The position numbers and the translations under genes are program-made. The notes beneath the pieces were generated by a model. That model was not told the origin of the DNA and ran no database searches. It worked only from the letters and a program-made list of their open reading frames with translations. Source: Nissolia schottii (lineage: Eukaryota; Streptophyta; Magnoliopsida; Fabales; Fabaceae). Taken from it: a stretch of 64,000 bases of DNA. Location: NCBI GenBank assembly GCA_003254905.1, contig QANU01015964.1, positions 283,595 through 347,594 on the forward strand, given 5' to 3'. Position 1 is the stretch's first letter. The number at the start of each line of letters is the position of its first letter. Positions 12,961 through 26,066 of this stretch are shown here, in pieces.

Positions 12961-13459
12961 CTCACTATACACTCCTCTTCTCACTCGTACCCTTTCATAA
13001 TGATGAACACTGGAGCTTCCAGCTCAAATCCTCCTGTTCCCAGAACAAACCTGAACATAGCCAATACCACTTTCCCTCCTGACCTAAATACCAACCTCCC
13101 ACTTACTCCAACCTACCTGAAGGAATTTACCATCACCCAGATGTTCTGATACCTTGTCATATCCCTTAAAGAAAACAATATCCAACCAGGCCAACATTGG
13201 TTTAATCCTGAGGCACCCTATCTCAACATTTTTTCCATCATGATGGGCAAACCTTTCATTGAGTCTGATAGATGGTTTTTATGGTGTGTCACCATGATTT
13301 ATACCTACCCTATCATGTTTCCCACCTTCACCATGAAACTCTTCCTAGAAGATGAAACCAACAAAGAGAGTTTGCTGTGGAACACTCTTGAATAGTACCA
13401 ACCTATTTCGCAATGGCAGAAGGATATTGAATAGGAGCTGGGTCGGATCAATGTATGGA

Positions 13460-14220
13460 AGATGGATGAAAGCCAGACCAATGAGTTGGTCTCCCTCTTT
13501 GTCCTGCATCGACCGTACTTCCAACATCCACAAACCAAAATGCTATGGACCCATAACCAGGTGAACAATTGTGGAACATATTTTTATAGCCTGTTCATGA
13601 AAGACGCCACACCTCCATTCTACAAGGAAGACTTTATTACCCACCTGCACCAGTTGAATGGATTCAGCATCAAAAATCCTCCTGTGAATTCTACCTGTGG
13701 AAAGCTGAAACCCTTAGACATCATTTGTCTCCCTGAATGGGATCCCTTGGGAGAAGGAGGCTTCTACAGCTGTCAGCCAGTAGAAGGCCCAACAACCAAT
13801 CCAGGCCCATCGGACCCAATTCAAGCAGAAGAAACCTTGCCAACCAGCCCAGGTCCATCAACAGAGTCACTCACAAGAGACATAGAAAAGTTCTTACCCT
13901 TCACAAGCCAGGGAGTGCCATATCAATCCACACGGCAATGGCCTAGGAAAGTCAGAGGACTAAGGCCCAAGAAAAAAGGAAAGAAGCCCAAGCATACAGA
14001 GCCTCCACCCGAGCACTCTGATGAAAAAGAGCTACAAGATTCACAAGACCCTGCGACACAGTGGTTGGACATGGACCAATGGATGAACCAGTGGATGGAA
14101 AAAGAACTTGCAAGAAAAAGTCAAAAGCGTGAAGACTGGGAGGACAGCCTGGTAGACAACCTCTCACGATCAGTCAGTCCACCGACAAGCTTTGAAAATG
14201 AAAGATGGGAAGAGGATAAG
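13460..14220 (+). pseudogene. Downstream pararetrovirus reading-frame region (fossil)
   Basis: A Pro- and charge-rich translated segment follows the RNase H region. It ends just before the non-coding tract with the TATA-like box. Its position fits the last gene of caulimovirids (a transactivator-like or genus-specific product), but I see no diagnostic motif, so its function is not assigned. Confidence 0.4.
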
Positions 14221-14417
14221 TAACTGTAGCAACTTTAATAAAGATGGGTCTGTATAAAAGTAAAGTAGCTTTAATAATTGTGAAACATCACATCGAGTCT
14301 GTAAAGTGAGACCGCCCTTATCCTGCTACCTTATCCTTATCGGATACGTGTATGACTCAGGGTTAAAGTTCGAATTCTCGCTTATCTCTTTATTTTTTCT
14401 TGTTGTTCAAGGAGTCC

Positions 14418-14429
14418 TCTATAAATTAG
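14418..14429 (+). promoter_or_regulatory. TATA-box-like site of the pararetrovirus intergenic region
   Basis: The sequence ctctataaatta lies in the non-coding tract after the last viral reading-frame region, where caulimovirids carry their pregenomic-RNA promoter. A tRNA-Met primer-binding site was not identified with confidence nearby. Its activity is unknown. Confidence 0.4.
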
Positions 14430-14820
14430 GACTTCCAGTATGTTGTAAGATATTGAAAAATTCAGAAGGAAATAATATCCTCTGTTTTGTAAACCTATGG
14501 CTTTCTAAATCTCTTTCCTCTCCCTGAAAACTTGATTTCTTATATCGACCCATGCTCTCTTAGTATCTGAAGAAGAGAAGACAAGTGAGTATCCAGGCTT
14601 GAAGTATGCTCTGTACTTGCCTCTCATAGAGGAACCTGTACATCAGAACCATGCCGGATTGAGATCCTTGCCCTCCGGTCCTATCTATTGTAAGAAGTAG
14701 CCATTATGAGTAAGCTGTGGCTCGAAAAAGTAGGCTATGGAAGCCGAAAATATCTCGCCTTGCTTAAAGTAATGGTTATGTCTTGCGGTAGCATAGGCTC
14801 CCGGTACGCTTAGTGAAATT

Positions 14821-16337
14821 TACCATTTAAAATTAGAGATTCAGTTTAGAGATTTTTTAAAAAAAAAATCTTATTTCATTCATAGTGTAAATTCACACTT
14901 TAAAATATCTAAATTCATTATATTAATTTGCATTCTATTGGAGTATGAGCTTTCAATTCATGTGGCTTTTTCCAAAGATTGTAAATTTAAGTTTTAAGGG
15001 TATAAATTCTCACGTTAAAAGATTTATAAATTCATGATGCTCTCTCTTTAGTTGTGTTTTTTTCCACTCTACTCAAATTAAATTAATTAGAGTCCATAAA
15101 CTCCAGACACTGATGGTCTGAATTGGAAAAAAAAATAGAAGCAAAGATATCAAAAATTATGAAAACCGATAAAAAAAAATTTAGAATCTCGATTGGATAC
15201 TTTACTCCGCAGTTTGGCATTTTTCATTTTCAATTGAATCTCAATTTCCTATCTTATCCTAAAAAATAGCAAGTTTGTAGTCATTATGTAAATATTTCAA
15301 ATAATAATAATAATAATACAACAAATCTAATGAACCAAAGTTCATTTCACTAAAGTCACTAAGATTGATCTAATGATGAAAATTTTAAACAATATGCATG
15401 AAATTATAAGTTCAAACTTCATTTGCATAATTTTCAAAGTAAAAAAAAATCCAATTCACTATATTCACCTGATAAAAAGTGAATAATATCCTTGACAAAC
15501 ACCACAATCTTTCGGTGACACCTCAAATTCTTAATAAGCCCGAATCAGGCGCAGCTCCCATTTTAAAGGTAGTTTATAAGTTTCTCCAAGAAGTTGGAAA
15601 GGTTGAAGTAACAAATAAGTATAAATAAATCCAATTCTAATACACTAATGTTAGTAATAATGTCACACTATCATCTAAGTCAAATTTTGTTGCTTTATTA
15701 TCGAAAGTTTGATTACATTAACTATCAACGGCGCAAACTTTTTTGGTACACCAAACACTTCATAACATGATTTGACAAAAACCATAGAGTTAATCATTCA
15801 CGTCCACCCGAAAGTTGCATGGTAGAGTCATCAAGCCTTATAATCAGTGTCTTGGCTGGTAGTAGTAATGGAAGTAAACAAGCAAAATACAAAAATGTCT
15901 CAGCGGCCATTTTTATTCCCAGATGTTGTCACTAGCAGTATGCTTACTACCAACTACAAACCAAAATGGAGACTAACCATCAGATTTAAACTTCCTACAG
16001 CTGTTGCCTGAGTGAAATTATAAGATTGAGCAACCGATCAACAATAAAAGCACTACGACTACTCAAAAACTGTGGTCCAGCATCTGATCCAACATCCTGC
16101 AATGCGCAATAGTTTGACAAAATACTACAATCCCCTCCTAAAATGACCTTATTCCATACATTTTTTGGGTGTAATAGAAAAAGGAAAAAAACAAAAATAA
16201 AAAACAAAAAATAAGTTAAGGTACCAATGGCCTAAAAATTGAAGAAGGTACCTCTTCTATTCAATTTAATAGGAGAAAATGTTGTAATCCAGGCAAAACT
16301 GCATTTGTAACAATAGTCTCGATGCTAATAATAATAT
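14821..16337. other. Intergenic region and 3' flank of the OWL1-like gene
   Basis: AT-rich DNA with homopolymer runs and a short (ATA)n tract near 15.3 kb. No reading frame of interest was seen. The last part (about 15.98-16.34 kb) is probably 3' untranslated sequence of the minus-strand OWL1-like gene. Confidence 0.5.
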
Positions 16338-19300
16338 TTATATCCTGTGGGCGCCCTGGGGTATCATTAATTCTTCATAATCATCAACCCAAACCTGCTT
16401 CAAATTTTGAATTAGCCCACACAAGAGGTTTATAATACAATTTATTTTCTTTTAAAACAGCCACGAGTAAACGGGCAATACCTTGTGTTGATTGCCAGCA
16501 TAAGCGTACTCTATATACAACTGTTTAGGTTCTCCTGGGCATGGATCACAAAAGCCCATGATGCCTGATTTTTTTACACCTTCATGAAGCTGCAGCAACA
16601 AAAAGCACATGCATTATGCAACAATAAAAATCAAGTCTCAAAGTAAAACCATGTAGATTCCATGGACTTAATTTTGGTAAAGTCGCGAGATGTATTCAAC
16701 AGTATAATGTTGATTTATGGTAAACTACAGATATACAAGTCAGTCATAACCAACAAGTTGCATAAAAACGATAACTGCATGCATTGAAAAAAGAACAGAA
16801 ACATACCTTGAGTTGGCCAGAATCATTAACTAGAAAATTCAGAGGTATTGTAACATCCATGACTTCTGAAGTTGATTCAAAACTCGTTTCACTTGATGAA
16901 TTTAAGTTGTTCAAAATTCTTTGATTTCCATATAATGCTCTCATAATAACCAGTCCACCTGTTTCTAATTGCCTGTTTCTTTTCCTGTTAGCCACATTTT
17001 CTTGTAATTTCTGAGCTTTCTCAGCAGCAGCCATTGCTTCTTTAACCTGTACAATTAATTTACCCCAGGGGGGAACATTAACCAGCATGCTCATTGGAAT
17101 GCAGAAAAAGAGGAGAGATATGAGCATGTCTGACTCTGAAGATAGTTACCATTTTGTAATTTGTTGAAATATATTTATGTATGAGCATCCACAAAAGTGG
17201 AAATAAGGTAGAGAACTCGATATGAACCAAAACAATCATATTTGGGATTTGGTGCAAACCAAACCCTAAACACACCAGTTATAACTTATACGTAGGGATT
17301 TGGTGCAATTATATTCTAACTCACCAGGTATTTTGGACTACAAGATATTTGGATATGGAATACACGGGGATTCAAGACCCCATGTTTTTATGACAAAAGA
17401 AAATTACAGATTTCCAAATCCCAAAAATGCATTTAATTTGTGATGGTTTGCACATGCAATCAGTACTGGGATTACCGCAATGAAGTATGCAGCCACTAAC
17501 TAGTATCTTGGATTTCCACCATAAAGTATGTGATAACAGACTTTAGGATTCCTAAGTATATTCAAGATACTGGGGTACGTTTCAGACCAATTTCAAAAGG
17601 ATGGCATGCCAAACACCTCCTAAAATTTTCTAGCTTAATGGGTTAAGGCGCACACACACAAAAAGGAGTAACAACTGGAAAAAAAACTGCAACCATATGC
17701 AACTCCACATAACAATTAAATTAATAAAATCAAAGAATTCTCTCAAGATTTTCAAAATAATGTTAAACCACCATCAGACTTTCACATATATGTTTCATCC
17801 CTTGCTAAATGTTTCAAGGTATGCCATGCAATGCACACAGAAGATCTCAAATTATTGAAGAGTATATATAATTTCACAGACATGAAGAGGGTAGCAATCG
17901 CAAAAAGGAAACAAAAATGATATAAAAGGAGAATATAAGATAATGCCACCACTACTTCTAGACACATTAATCATCCATACCTGAGAAGAAGTTTTATCAT
18001 CGTTCTCAAGAGCTTTCTGCTTATTCCTTCTAAGGTAATAGGGTTTAATGACAAATTTCTGCAAACACACAGAAATCAAATATTAGAATAAAAATTGAGG
18101 GCAATGCCATCAATCTGTTCAATAAACCAAACAATAACCTGTCACACAGGCTGAAAACCAAGTTTTTATTTTACTTCTACATAGCATTTCTGCACCAGAA
18201 ATACTGGGTAATGAAAATTTTTGGAAGTATTTTCTTTGTTTTCAATCAATTTTGTCCTACCTATCAACATGCTCCGAAAGAGGAGCTCAAGATAACAAAT
18301 GAATCATAAGATGATTACACAGGCAATATCACCCGTAGAAAATACAGCTCCCAAGTCCTTGTTTTTCCCACAAGACAATTTTTGTCTACAGCTAGTTAGT
18401 AACTAGGCAGAAAATATAAATATAGCCAAAACAAATTGATAACCTTTTGAACCGCAAAGTGGAACATTCCTATAATTTAGAGGGGGAAATTTATTGGGAA
18501 GTACCACAACTAGCACTTGGGCAATGCTAGTTGTGCACAGTATTCCCAACAGGAGCCTCTAATAATCATTGTAGTATTGTACTAGTATAGTTTAATTTTC
18601 ATTTGTTTTCAAAACTAAAAGACTGTGTCATAAATTTAGTGTTTCATCGTATTAAGCAGAACAGTTATTTAGTATTTACATTAGAAAAATATGTTAGTAG
18701 TATAACTTGCATATATCACCCTTCTGAATAAGGAAGCTCATTTGGATTTTGGAATCATATTCTCTTCAGCACAAGAAAACTAGCAAGTCAAATTGAATCC
18801 AGATGAGCTAGCATTATTCAGAGATATTTTCTTATTAACTGGCACATTGACAACAAAGAGAGCATAGATATTTATAGGCCTTCACAAGGGCAGGCAAGCG
18901 CTGAGATACTTCTCAATGAGTTGGTTATCAATGTAAAGTTTATTTGAATGATGACAACCTTCAGCAGAAAGTACGTAGATGCTGGAACAACCAACACTCC
19001 AGTTGCAAACACAGGGTTCAAATGCCTTGTCAGCAAAATCTGCAAGTAATGGCTCAATTGCAACATGTTAGTAACCCAGGAAGAAAGTCAAACAAGCAAA
19101 TGTAAATTGAATATAATTTTTTCAGATTTTTTGATAGATGAGTTACTTAAATAGTTTATAGTTTGCAGCAAGTATAAATTCTGTCAAGTTAATGACAACA
19201 CCAAAATTCCCAAGGCATACAGAGGTTTGGGATTATAGATGAGTAATAGAACCAATATCGAAAAACATGGCTTTTCACCAAAGAAGAAACCCTGTTCTTG

Positions 19301-22300
19301 TTTTTAATTGGCTGTATCTGCTTTATAGAAGAAAAAAAATTACTATATAAGTCTATCTAGATTGGTCTTCTTGCATAAAATATTTAAATAAAGGTCAAAG
19401 CCCATATTAATGTCCAGCATCTATCAGGCCAAACATGAAAAGAACCAAGACTGTCCTTACAGGAATAATTAACTTTTGGCCCCCGCGATGCAGTTCAAAT
19501 TTCCAGAAAATACCCTGAAAAGGTTAAAAGAAGAATGTTGAGACAGCTTATATAAACAAATTGAGAACTGCGAACAGGGTGGGGGACAGCAAAACTGATT
19601 ACCAAGGAGCCATCAATGAGATGAAAAACAATGGAATACGGTCGCAAAGTAGCAAATTGATTTTGTATAGCAGCTGTTAAGAGACAAAACTACAAACATC
19701 AATAAAAAAAGATGTTTTTTGTTTACTGCTTTACCTGAATTCCTATTGTATACAACCAGCGGATGCTACTGAATTTGGATATCTTCCTCCCACCACCAAC
19801 TTCAAGCTCAAGGGAAGAACTACAAGATTAAATGGCTTAATGTCAAAACAGACTGCATTTAAAATAATTAAAACATTGACTGCCAATGAACAATTAAAAT
19901 ACATGGGAGACAACTATCGACCACCAATGCTCTTGTATTGATGCTCATTTGGCAAGGTCATTAGCATAAGATGCAACAATTGCTTTGTTAATTTGATATA
20001 TAAACTATGAAACTTCGAAGAAAATAAAGATTATTAAACAATTCATGGTAAACAATGGAAATAATCACATGATAAATAGGATTGAGTCAAAAGTTGAAAA
20101 ATATATTTAACAAATATTCATGAGATGCAACTACCAGAATCTTTGTTAAAAATATCATAAAACACTGACCATTCTGCAACCAAATCCTAACTTTGACTCC
20201 ATAAGATACTATCTGCATAAAAAAACAAAAGCAGAAGCTGGAAAAGGGCAAAACCCCCTGTCCAATCAGATTTTGCATACCTCCCAAGTCTTCCAGCAAT
20301 GCAGCCAAATGATTTAGGAGAAAAGCGATGAGTATAATGAACTGATGTCAAAAAAGAACCTGTGCCAAACTACAGAATTGAGAAAGAGTTATTCGAACTG
20401 TATAAAGTTTAGCAAAATCCAAGATGCTATATAAAAGATGGAAGCACATGATATATCATGATTATTTTCTTCTTTTTTGTGTTGTTTAGAGGTGATGCAT
20501 TTTACATATTACTAGACAGATTCCTTTGCAAAGGAAATAAAATATGAGCAGCTTCAAGTGCCTTCCAGATTGTAAATATACTTGCTGTTGGAACCAAGAC
20601 AAATTTTGTGGAGATTCAAAATAACAACCTCTGAAATTCTTAATGCATTGCTCTTAACATTTGTTACTTTTCAGAAGCTTTGCTTGTATAAGACAAGCAT
20701 GCTACCAATACATTCATTGACACACTGATTGCCATTTTAGCGACTCTAATAACCATTTGAACAAAACCCTAGTGTTGTAAACCAAGTAATATGATATTTT
20801 ATTTGTTTCTTGTCAAAACTGAACATGAGAACGCTTCTTTACCTTCAAACAAACATAAGTAATGCGAATCATATACTGTTGACATTGAATATTTAACCTT
20901 GCTAATACCCTAACCCCAAAGTGCATAAAATCATTTCTACCACATTTGGAGAGGATGATTTAAGTGGCAATAAGATTAGCAATACTTAATAAATAATAGC
21001 AATTAAAAATATAATGATTCCAAACAGTACATGTCATACAAAATAACCACTTGAAAACTTAGTTAACGGGAGTGAGTAGTGACAAATTCCTACTCAGGTT
21101 AATAAAATTTTCCACCCAATCCAAATAAGTTGATTATGCAGAAAACATAGAAGTACCTTCACTTCTCCAGAGGCAGACCTTCTCTCATCTTCCTTTTGCC
21201 AGCCCACGGCTATCGATGATTGCGGTCCCAAATTAAGGTGTATCTGTAACACACGACAAAGGGAGTCATCACAAATAGAAGGTATTCTAAAACAGTTTCA
21301 TAATTCTGAGAGCAACAAAGAGCCTAATTGAACAAGTATATGCTTTAATATTAACAAGACAACAAATAATTAATCCACGTGATTTGGTTAATTATGGCCA
21401 AATTCTGGTAAAAGTATAACATATTTTTAGGGATGTGGCCCTGTAGTGTCTGAGAATATTAAACATACATACAATTACAAAGTTTCTACATGTTCATATA
21501 ATCATATATTACCAGTTCAAAAATATGTCCTTACCATGTTATGTACTATTATTCATCTCAATTCCCAATAATACTACTTATCAAGTCATGGAAGAGAAAG
21601 AAAATTGGGACAGATAGTAGCATACATGTCCACTTGCTGTTTCTGACAGTTGGCGGGTCCATAAATTTGAAAGATTCAATGAACCATCACGCAAAGACAT
21701 TGTGATTCCCATTGTTGCAGTTGAGTGTGATGATAGAATACTACAATATAAAGCACACGAAACATAAACAGCATCACTAAAAGGGGCAAAAGATCACTTC
21801 AGAAATCCATTTACGAAAAGCAATCCACATACCGAGATGTTTGCACTCCAATTAGCGCACGTAAACCAGCCGAAGCCACGAATTCTATTGATGAAACTTT
21901 TGAAATTTGATGCTTGTATAATGCAGTAGCTGCTCCACCACCTTCATTTCCATCTACTGCTAAATTGCCACCAACTGTAATAGCATCACGCTTTGATAAC
22001 TGAGACTGAATTTCGCTTGTCATAGCCATTCTGGTATTCGGAACATAATACAAGACATCAACAGTCAGATGAAATAATAAAGATAAGTGGCTAAACACGT
22101 AAATTGCAATGAGCAACAGATAAGTCACGTAGGTGTATGCAAAACAAGTTAATAACCTAATGGTTTTATATTGTGGTCTGCACCACAATCGCTGCCCATG
22201 ATCTCTGCAACCACGTCATGCCAGTAATTGCAATGCAACCGCAATTTAAAACCATGTTCCAATGGATTTTCAGAGTTTGAACACTTATATAGAACGGAAG

Positions 22301-23176
22301 TAATTGCCAAACCACCGTGGCTTTCGTTGAATGGTTTGTTAACTAATAAGAATAGAAAGGGAAAATAACTTCCTTTAACAGAATTCATGCCTCGTCATTC
22401 CTACACAACTTTGTAGCAAAGCATTTCGTACTAACAATTATCACTATTTCAGTTTATACTTTTTAATTTTTATCCATTATTTCTTACATTGAGTCTCAAT
22501 CAATATCATTATAACCTCTCCTCTAACAAGGTAATGTACTAATGTAATGCCATTTAAGCTATCCATTACAATTACAAGGAATATTTGTTTTCCAATCCAG
22601 GCGTTAATTCTCAATAGTCATTAACAAAATAACAGAAAACTATGATGAAACCGAGCAATACCCTCTGAAGAGGCCATCACCGTTTAGACAGTGTGGCAAA
22701 GACATATTGGCGAGAATTGTACCGGAAGATAGAAAATGCGCCGGCATCCTCTCCCGTTCCTTCATCTTCTTCAGCCTCTCCAGCACCGCCTTTATCTCTT
22801 CTGCCGTATGCAGCCTCGGGCCAAGCTCCAAACTAAGATTCAACCCTTCCATTCCATAGATATCGTACATTTGCCGCTTATTTGGATCAGACAGAATCTC
22901 ATACGCTTCACGTATCCGTTGAAAGTTCTCCGTAGCAATATCTTTCATCTAAAGGAAAGCGAAAAAAAAAAAAGTAACGAATTGAAGAAATTGCAAACAA
23001 CAATGAAATAGCAGCGATAGATAGAGTTAAAGCATCATTACGTGAGGAGCTTGGTATTTGTCAGGGTGATAGACTTGCGCCCATTGACGATAGGCTCTGC
23101 GAATTTCTTCATCGGAAGCTTCTGGAGACAGATTGAGGAGTGCGTAGAGAGCTCTGTTTTCCGGTGCCTCATCCAT
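16338..23176 (-). CDS. OWL1: OWL1/DNAJC11-type J-domain protein
   Basis: Thirteen GT-AG exons join in frame to 537 residues: 23176-23042, 22948-22662, 22030-21833, 21740-21626, 21243-21157, 20369-20281, 19819-19735, 19514-19461, 19039-18959, 18058-17981, 17046-16807, 16589-16482 and 16394-16338. The J domain occupies about residues 7-75, with the Hsp70-activating HPD tripeptide at 37-39. A middle beta-rich region (about 140-380) resembles the DNAJC11 barrel-like part. The C-terminal DUF3395/DNAJC11 domain covers about 400-530 and ends in PQGAHRI. Length and order match Arabidopsis OWL1 (At2g35720, 538 residues), a J-protein needed for very-low-fluence phytochrome responses; animal DNAJC11 acts at mitochondrial membranes. 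The start codon is the first ATG before the J domain. No transit peptide is evident. Confidence 0.93.
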
Positions 23177-23851
23177 TGCGGTGGCACCTGATGGAGCCAA
23201 AAGATGTTAGGGTTTTGGAGAATGGAAAGGGTTTAAGGCTCTTTTTTTTTTGGCTTACGTCACCGATGGTTCTAATCAAAAAGCATTCAATAGCCGAAGG
23301 CAAATTCCAGTGCCAGTCCTTGCGAGTCACACTACGCAAAATCGGCACACTCAAGCCGTCACTCTCTTCCGTTCGCAACGGCGTCAACGTGTAAGAATAA
23401 AATAGAAGACAAGAATAAATTGCTTGCGGAAAAGGAAATGAATGGGAAAAAAAATATATGAACCGGATGAAAAGACCCAAAATGAGCTTATAAACAGTAT
23501 AACTAGTTGACCGTCTACATTTTCATGTATTGGGTTTTTTTTGGGTCCAACATGTATTGGGTTGAGTGGATTAGTTATCATCGCTTGTTAACCCTTTAAT
23601 TTAAGCCCATGGTAGCATGTCAAGTTAAGCCCATCATTTTTTATTCTCACAATGAATTTTTGTATACTTCTTATTGTTTATTTATGCGTGTTTGCCTTCT
23701 GGGTTTTGACTGGATTTTATTTTTGGACAGGTTGACCCGCCTGCCAACCGGTCTTGCCCGAGTCAGTTTTACGTATTCGATGGTGAATTGGAGGATGCTT
23801 TGACCATTCAAGATAGAATGCTACTTGCGCCGAACTATCTTTGTGACTTCA
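23177..23851. other. 5' flank of the OWL1-like gene
   Basis: This is the upstream region of the minus-strand OWL1-like gene, ending at the Helitron. It contains weak open frames on both strands but no recognisable protein. Its first part is likely 5' untranslated and promoter sequence. Confidence 0.5.
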
Positions 23852-26066
23852 TCTATCTTTTTATTTATCTATTTATATTATAAAGAAGGAAAGTCCGAAG
23901 CCCAAAACCACTGTTGGGAATTTACCATGTTCACACACAAAAGCTATTTCTCCAGATTTTTTAGCTCTAATAAGTAGGACAGCTATTGATTAACCAAGGC
24001 AGTGAACAAGCTTTGTGTTCACACTACTCATTTGCACACTACTATAGCAGAGAAGAGACCAGAGAAGGAAGAAAGCAATTATAATTATAATATATTATAA
24101 TATAGATAAAATCTATTCATGATAACATATAGGCATTAGACCACTGTTAACAATACATTAGCTCAGGAACACGGCTTGACTTTACCACCATATCTCAGAA
24201 AGTTTGAACTACCCTGCTTGACCACTACACCATACCACACAACTATCCTATGCATTAATTACAAATCTTTTAATTATCTACTACTATCAGCATTCACACA
24301 TCACACACTTCCTCTTTGTCATTCTATTACACTATCTACTATCAGCATTCATATCCTTCATCAACACACTTCATCATCTGATTACAAAATTTACTTTGGG
24401 AAACCACCATTATTATTGACAAAAATGGCACCAACTGTGGATAAGATCGTTACCATCACCCCTACAAAGCTTGATTGGTGTTTCCAAGTGACCATTGTTC
24501 GCCTATAGAAAACTCCCAACAAGGACAACAAATCTAAAATTTATAGCATGGAGATGGTCATTCAAGATGATAAGGTATGGTTTCACTTGAGTTTATACTT
24601 AACTGTTTTGCAAGGTCATAGTTTTGCCATTTTAGATTAATATCCTAGCCATTTCTGTGCTGTAAACATAAAAAATTTAGTACCTATAGGTTAGCTATAA
24701 AGAACTTCTAACCGAATTTGTGAACATCCACATGATTCTTCAAAATCTTATGCCATCCTGCAACAAACAGAAGCTTTGTTAACTGTTAATGCATATGAAA
24801 TTCTTCATCTTTAACTAGGACTCATGTACATTACAATTTATTGTTGTAAGATTCGTACATCACATAGTTAAATTGCTGGCATGTATGTGTCCAAGTCAGA
24901 GAAGCTACTATTTATATTTGAGTTTGGACAGCTTTAAACCAGCATTCTAAAATGCAATATATGTTACCTTCATTGCTTTAACCATCCGCTCGTTAGTGTA
25001 CTGTTTTAAGGATTAGTTAAAGGAGTGTTTTTTTTTAACCTATATTGTAATCACACACATTTCCTACTCCAATACTGCTATCAATATTGTTTTATTGCTT
25101 TAACCATCTTAATATCCATTTATGTAGGGTAATAGGATTCATGCATCTGTTCCCCGCCAATTGGTGAAAAAATTTAAGATTGTACTTTATGAGCAATGCC
25201 AACACATTATGAAGAACTTTATAGTTCAGTTAAACAATCTAAAAGTTAAAACTGTTGTCCACAAGTATAAGTTATTATTCCTACTGAGAACAACTATCCA
25301 ACTAATTGAAAAACCAACATTCACTGTCCACCCCTTCAAATTTGTACTCATCAAAGACCTACTCGTAGATGATCATGTAGATTAAAACATATTGTTTGGT
25401 TAGTAAATCCCTCATCTAATGAATTTTACAGTTTATCTTAGCAGACATGTGCTACATTAGTCAAATGACCATCTTTTTATGAGTTTGTAGATGTATTTGG
25501 TATTGTTGTTGTCAATGAGGATCCTAAACCAATGCAAACCATGGCCGGTGATCCAAGTCAGCGAATGGTCATCCATATTCAGGATATAGAGTAAGAATAA
25601 TATTCATTCACTTTAAGGCGATAATGCATCCATTGTCATTATGTAATTAGTATTATCAAAATGTAATTGTCTTATTGTGTATATTGTTCTTAGGAAGAAC
25701 CGAATCTACTGCACATTATTCGGGGATTTCGTTGACATTGTTAGCCCTAAGTTAGACATTGGACTTGCAGAACTACCAATTTGTGTTTTGTAGTTCTTCA
25801 AAGCCAAGACATTTGGAGGTAATCTATTTAAATTTGATCAAGTGACAATTTTTTTGATCCATAATTGACATATGACAATGGATGTGCATGTTTTATGGGG
25901 AGAGTTTCTATCCAAAGCATTTTTTATGCATTTAACGTGCATATTAATCCTGATAAATCAATTATCTGTTGTTAATATATGTACTATCCATTTTAAATTG
26001 CACAATATTAAATATGTCAAATTAATTAATTAATTGTATCCGCACATCGCGCAGGTTACATACTAG
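23852..26066 (+). mobile_element. Non-autonomous Helitron carrying an RPA70-like pseudogene
   Basis: The right end reads ccgcacatcgcgcaggtt followed about 8 bp later by tactag and then a host T. This is the subterminal hairpin plus CTAG end typical of plant Helitrons, although the hairpin is degenerate. The left end lies in an AT-rich stretch starting TCTATCTTTT that runs into attataaagaaggaaagtcc, like other plant Helitron 5' ends; the exact first base is uncertain between 23852 and about 23869. There are no terminal inverted repeats and no target duplication, as expected. No Rep/helicase was found. The cargo is a broken RPA-like gene in the same orientation. Confidence 0.7.
24425..25820 (+). 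pseudogene. RPA70-like (replication protein A, DUF223 type) pseudogene
   Basis: At least four exon-like blocks in plus orientation resemble plant RPA 70-kDa subunit-like proteins. Block 1 (24425-24574) encodes the N-terminal OB-fold start, with TITPTKLDWCFQV. Block 2 (25128 to about 25398) includes RQLVKKFKIVLYE and HPFKFVLIKDL. Block 3 (about 25490-25592) includes DVFGIVVVNEDP. Block 4 (about 25694-25820) includes CTLFGDFVDIV. Splice-like GT/AG junctions separate the blocks. In-frame stops interrupt blocks 1, 2 and 4 (one replaces the Trp expected before KTP), and the OB-fold and zinc region after block 4 is missing. RPA-like genes are common passengers of plant Helitrons. Confidence 0.7.

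Larger units (their letters stand above)
7420..14820 (+). mobile_element. Endogenous pararetrovirus (Caulimoviridae), broken
   Basis: This is a nearly full-length copy of a plant DNA pararetrovirus integrated in the plus orientation. Parts in order: a 30K-type movement protein region (about 7.65-8.6 kb); a coat-protein region with a coiled coil and Pro-rich stretch (about 9.2-10.9 kb) ending in a CX2CX4HX4C zinc knuckle near 10.87 kb; an aspartic protease with a DTGA-type site near 11.22 kb; a reverse transcriptase with the YIDDIL motif near 12.16 kb; an RNase H region near 12.6-12.95 kb; a downstream reading-frame region to about 14.2 kb; and a non-coding tract with a TATA-like box near 14.42 kb, as expected for the viral promoter/leader. 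No LTRs and no integrase were seen, which separates it from gypsy elements. The copy is broken, with roughly three to five breaks and an internal duplication. Long stretches remain open, so it is probably young on an evolutionary scale. Genus is unresolved: a separate movement-protein frame argues against the single-polyprotein petuvirus layout. Confidence 0.85.
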
